Below the pieces are notes generated by a model. It did no database searches. It saw nothing but the letters and a program-made list of their open reading frames with translations, and was not told the DNA's origin. Below are positions 59,739 to 64,000 of a stretch of DNA of 64,000 bases, one piece after another. Made by a program: the position numbers and the translations under genes. The stretch comes from Brasenia schreberi (Eukaryota; Streptophyta; Magnoliopsida; Nymphaeales; Cabombaceae): NCBI GenBank assembly GCA_036023115.1, contig JAYKKT010000086.1:18026501-18090500 (forward strand), read 5' to 3'. Numbering within the stretch: position 1 is the first letter of the stretch; every line of letters starts with the position of its first letter.

Positions 59739-59948
59739 GTGATATTATCTTTTGACTTCGTTTCTAATTATTATGATAAGTGTGTATACTGTAAGTCGAT
59801 TAATAATGTTTTCATCATTCTTTGCCTATACGTAGATAATATATTATTCTTTGGATCCGATATAAGAATAGTAAATGAGACTAAGTTATTTTTATGTAGC
59901 AAGTTTCAGATGAAGGATATGGGTGTGACTGATGATTTTAAAGCTTAA
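59739..59948 (+). pseudogene. copia-3 reverse transcriptase fragment, YVDN box
   Basis: An open 69-codon stretch: VYCKSINNVFIILCLYVDNI (YVDN at 59829-59840), LFFGSDIRIV and KFQMKDMG. The second catalytic Asp is Asn (GAT to AAT), which should inactivate the enzyme independently of the surrounding stops. Confidence 0.82.
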
Positions 59949-61210
59949 AATCACAAGGTCTACTGATGATACAGTAATCTCTTAGTCTCACTACATTCAT
60001 ACAATTTTAGAGAGATTTGGATATACAATTATAGACCTATTAAGACCACATATGATTCATTTAAGCCTTTGTATAAAAACGAAAGTGATATTCTTGTATC
60101 TCAACTACGATATTCTCTAATTATCGGTAGTTTAATGTATCTAACCAACTATAAACGACCAAATATTGCATTTATTATGTATAAATTGAGTAGATACACC
60201 AGTTATCCTGATAAAACTCATTGGAAAGCTTTAGACTAAGTACTTCACTATGTGAAGGGAGTGATTTCTCTTGGATTGTATTACGGTAAACATCCTTCAG
60301 TCCTTGAAGGATTTAGTGATGCTAGTTGGATAACAAAGAATTCTGAGAGTAATGGGGTCATTAGATATGTGTTGCTTGTGGGTGGTAGCGTTGTCACCTA
60401 GAAATTCAATAAACAGACTATATTGGATCATTCTACCTTTGAGGCAAAACTTTGTGTTTTGTATGACACTGAATTGAAAGTTGAATGACTTAAGGGACTT
60501 ATGTCTAGTTTACCTATAGTAAAGAAGTCGCTTCATGTAATTTTAGTACACTGTAATAGTATGACTACAATTACTAAGATTAGTAATTCCAAGTACAACC
60601 AAAAGCAATAGAGACACGTCTAGGTCAGACTGAAGTTTGTAAGGACTCTTGTGTTTGATGGGGTTATGGTTGTAGATTTTATTGAATCCAAAGATAACAC
60701 AGTTGATCATTTAACTAAAGGTCTATCAATAAACTTAGTTGAGAAATCGAGGTTGGGGATGAGATTGAAAGCTAGGATTTATTCACAAGCAGTGACAACC
60801 CAACGTAGCTGAGTGAAGATCCCACAAAGTAGGTTCAATGTGATAGTAATAAGTTGTTTGGTGAATAGGATGACACTTTATATTATGTGATACTTTCAAT
60901 ATCCGTGTGTCTGTTTTCTGTAAACCTAAAGTGTAATGACAGCAAGTTTAGGAATAGATTTTTCTTTGAATGGGATTCAGTCCTAGGACAGGATGTTAGC
61001 AGTACATCCTTAAAGATGCCCAACTAAGTGATTGACATTGTATGGCCTCAATAGAAGAATTAGGTTGTAAGTCAATCATGATACAGGATATGGATGCACA
61101 ACCATTAAGGGTAATATTGGATAACTCAAGTAACGATTCAAACCGGAAGTACCTTTTGAAAGTATAATATGATAGTTGGATTAGAAGGGTAATTTTTTAC
61201 TTAAGGACTT

Positions 61211-62161
61211 TGTGAAAGATTATTGGATTTGATGTACATTTAATGTGCATTAAATGCATGTTAGTATCTATATCTATATATATTTAATTAATATAAGCAA
61301 AAGTCCTAAAGTGTAAAAAATAAAATATGAGGGACTTTTGTGATAGATGATTAAGATAAGACAAAGTTTAGTCCAATATTGACAGATGTGACAAACCCAC
61401 ATGTCCTTCATATAGTTGGTAACTCATAAACCTTAGTTTAAAGAGTTTGAGTTGGACATGTTATACCACACATGTGCGCGCACGCACGTCAGGCCGGGTT
61501 GAGCTTGGGCTTTGACTTGTGGCTTATGGTTTGGGTTTGAGTTTAGGTCTTAATCTATCTTTTTACATAAAAAAAACTTTTGATCTAATGGTACAAATGT
61601 TCCCGGTAATGGATAGGGATAAGATGAGGTATTTTCGGATAAAGTGAGTGGTTGAGGATAAAGCGGTGTGTCGTTTGGATGGGATCCACGATTTGTGATC
61701 CAAACGCACACCTATAAATAGGTAATTAAGGGTCCTCTTTAAGTATATAGTTCATTCTTTCTCCTCTCTCTCTCTCTCCCTTCTTGTGGTCCTGCCTCTC
61801 TACACCTAGTTTTGTCCCTGTGCTCGTGAGAGGTTCCTCTTTCTGCTCTAGCCATAGGTGATTGAGGTGTGGTCGAAGTTGACTTAAAGTCTGGTACATG
61901 CTATTTGAGTTGTATGTGGGTTTATCATGGGAGGAAGGCACATATACCCACACATACTCACAACGGGGCACTGATTTCTCTAAGGCAAGTATGCAAGGGC
62001 GACTCACACAGATCAATTTCTGATTTTGCTTTTGCTTTTGTTTTTCGTATGGCTTGATTATGATTTATTTTGGATGTGTGGCTATTGTTTATAATTGGGG
62101 CATGTTTACATTTGTTGCATATTATGTTTTTATGCATGTATGTTTATGGTCTATTAAAACA
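61211..62161 (+). repeat. copia-3 3' LTR
   Basis: 951 bp, TGTGAAAGATTATTGG ... CTATTAAAACA. Contains CTATAAATAGG (TATA box 61713-61720), then a CT-rich leader-like stretch about 50 bp on, a normal U3/R layout. Confidence 0.8.
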
Positions 62162-62181
62162 AATACAACCATAAAAAGCAT

Positions 62182-62420
62182 AGAGGTTATCGTTCGTTAG
62201 AAGTGGTAGCAACATAATTCTAAGGGCACTTATAGAAACCCTCGGGGGGAGTTAGTCAAATTTCAGCAGTGGCATTTCAATATGTTTGTTCGTTGAATGC
62301 CACCATTGATGATCTTTATTGTGGTTGTGTTGATGCTGAAAATTGACCAATTCCGGCCGAGGGTTTCTATAAATGCCGTTAAAATTATGTTGCCACCACT
62401 TCTGACGGACGACAACCTCT
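62182..62420. mobile_element. foldback/MITE-like element with 62-bp inverted repeats
   Basis: The left arm 62182-62245 (AGAGGTTATCGTTCGTTAG, AAGTGGTAGCAACATAAT, TTATAGAAACCCTCGG) is the inverted complement of the right arm 62357-62420, with about 53 of 62 positions matching. Spacer about 110 bp. No flanking duplication identified. It begins about 20 bp after the copia-3 3' LTR. Confidence 0.78.
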
Positions 62421-63183
62421 CTCGTTTCAGTCGTAGCATATTCCCATTAACAAAAACAGATGACAACGAACGAGAAAATTCATAATGGGGAATGGAACAT
62501 GTGTCTCGTCATTCTTCAATAAATTACGTCTCCTAATAGAGTGGTCACTAAAACTTTTCTAGGTGATCTGGTTAGACCTGTTGAAACCCTCAACTAAAGC
62601 GATAATAGAAGGATTCTGAGATCTGTTCAGTCGTCTATATTGTCTTTTTGTAAGATTGCAATTGAAATAGATAGATGCAAATATCTAGTTTTGCCATTAT
62701 ACAGTTAACAAAATTAGCTAAATTGGGAGTGAAAAAACTTTGAAGGATCATCCCTAAATGGATTCAATGACAATATCAAAAATTTTTCTCGTGAATATGC
62801 ATAGTGAGGAATCTGCCTAATCCTGCTTGCATTTAAAAAAATTGTTGATGAGAAGACCTAATTTTAGAAGAATCATGAATTTCCCGAACTGAAGTCAACT
62901 GATCATGTAGGCCTCAATCTTAAGCAAATCATCCTTTGTCTTATGATAAAGGGACGGGAGAGCAGTTTTATTTGAGAGAAAAAAAGAGCAATTCGCATGT
63001 ATATCCTTGTTAGAAATCATTAATTTGCATATATATACCTCTCTCAAAACTCACTTTGTGTTACCCATTGAATGAAAAGAAAATTTATGTGTTGTAACAG
63101 TATGACGAAGACAATATATCGATACGTTGGAGAGTGTATATTTCAACAACTGTTTATATTATACCCAGATACATATACAAAAG
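62421..63183. other. intergenic, nothing recognised
   Basis: AT-rich DNA without a recognisable gene or element. Confidence 0.35.
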
Positions 63184-63320
63184 TATTGGAAGAAAACAAT
63201 AAAGAATGATTTAATTTATGTTAACTGTTAGCATGGTACATGATCGGATTCTATAGAAGCAAAAAATCTATGTAAGTAACTCCATCTAGTATAAGAAAAG
63301 ACTTAGTTATTGTTGTTATT
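63184..63320 (+). mobile_element. RTE LINE 3'-end fragment
   Basis: Collinear with RTE-1 from about 23713 (TTGGAAGAAAACAATAAAGA) to the 3' end, ending GTTATTGTTGTTATTG. Heavily mutated. Possible flanks GTATTGGA / GTATTAGA. Confidence 0.7.
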
Positions 63321-64000
63321 GTATTAGATATTAAGCAATATTGACCGATGCAAGTAACTCTTATTCAGGTTTTTGCTTTGTCTTTAAAGGCTATGAAGAG
63401 AACAATTTTACTTTAGAGATAAATAAAAGAGTTATTCGCATGTCAATCCTTGTTAGAAGTAGATTTCTATGTGATCCCTTCTTAAAACTTGCATCTTTAT
63501 CTTTGTTACAAAAATCAATATGTGCTTATATATATATATATATATCCCAATCTTATCACATAAGGGCAGTGTTATCCGTATCGCATCGTGCCCACGATAC
63601 GATACAGGTAAGTGTATCATAAAATCTAACTTATCACACCATATCCTAGGGAGCCTTATAAAGGGTTCACAGCCGAACGAAAACCCGCATTTTTACTGGT
63701 TTTCTTGGTTTTTTTCAGAGCTCCCCAAGCTTCCCTAGTGTTGTTCTTCCCATTCTTGGTGTTCAAGGCTCCAAAAATGTGTGTTACGGTGTCCGTGCAA
63801 GCCTCCTAATTTGGATTTTGGTATACTTTTAGTGTTTTTCTTCATTTTTTCCTTTTATTTATTATCTTTTTTGTCTTTTTTTTTTAAATGACAAAATATG
63901 ACATTATTAAGTGTGTGGATATGATTTTTATTACATTTATGGAGTGGGAGACACTCTATTTGAGTGTTATGTGAAGATTGGAGATTTATGAAGTGTTCTT
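63321..64000. other. window end, nothing firmly recognised
   Basis: Short (AT) run at about 63528-63545, and a near-palindrome GTATCGCATCGTGCCC / ACGATACGATAC at about 63579-63606. No gene recognised. Confidence 0.35.

Larger units (their letters stand above)
57213..62161 (+). mobile_element. decayed Ty1/copia element, copia-3, with both LTRs
   Basis: 5' LTR 57213-57734, 3' LTR 61211-62161. The internal region holds gag (about 58040-58620, with a broken knuckle near 58495-58545), a long damaged gap, RT (about 59280-59950) with KWIFQKKLN, RLIAKGYTQKEGIDCF and a YVDN box, then IIGSLMYLTNYKRPNI, and RNase H (about 60240-60760) with VDHLTKGLSINLVEKS. Different family from copia-1/2. Many stops. 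No convincing target duplication or primer site. Confidence 0.8.

Noticed and set aside
62263..62485. Two overlapping ORFs on opposite strands
   Set aside because: They arise because the region is an inverted repeat; no protein family.

Overview
The window is nuclear DNA of a flowering plant. It is AT-rich and dense in transposable elements, with plant-specific genes, tRNA-derived SINEs, Ty1/copia retrotransposons and RTE-type LINEs. The species cannot be fixed from the sequence alone. Nothing suggests a bacterium, an organelle or a virus.

Three host genes are supported. (1) Positions 1-200 (+) hold the last codons of a TIR1/AFB auxin-receptor F-box gene, cut by the window edge. (2) Positions 11579-13360 (+) hold an intronless armadillo-repeat protein of the plant 'vacuolar protein 8-like' type. 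(3) Positions 36980-41634 (-) hold a complete two-exon cellulose synthase-like D gene of the CSLD1/CSLD4 type, 1149 residues, with all catalytic motifs. They are not an operon, and nothing ties them functionally beyond general roles in growth (auxin perception, tip-growth wall synthesis).

The rest is mostly layered transposable elements. The largest is an old Ty1/copia element on the minus strand (15320-25977). Its two LTRs have TGTA...TACA ends, a tRNA-type primer site and near-matching 5-bp target duplications. A full-length RTE LINE (20599-23858, + strand) sits inside its leader, and a second, decayed RTE (24335-25944) sits inside its 5' LTR. Both carry their own target duplications. To the right, a Mutator-like inverted-repeat element (27989-31210) is split by a 5'-truncated RTE (28098-30684, -) and also holds a small MITE. 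A 906-bp hAT-like element (31245-32150) follows. A further gypsy-type solo LTR (44044-45984) has a perfect CACAT duplication and a diverged minus-strand relative at 49.4-50.9 kb. Two more decayed copia elements lie at 51.1-53.2 kb and 57.2-62.2 kb; the latter has both LTRs. Several SINEs, MITEs and tandem duplications fill the gaps.

The most interesting object is a 207-bp element at 52066-52272. It fuses the 5' end of the RTE LINE directly to its 3' end and is flanked by a perfect 14-bp target duplication, so it appears to have moved as a minimal non-autonomous RTE. All comparisons were made by eye, and element edges are accurate to a few bases only where target duplications were found.
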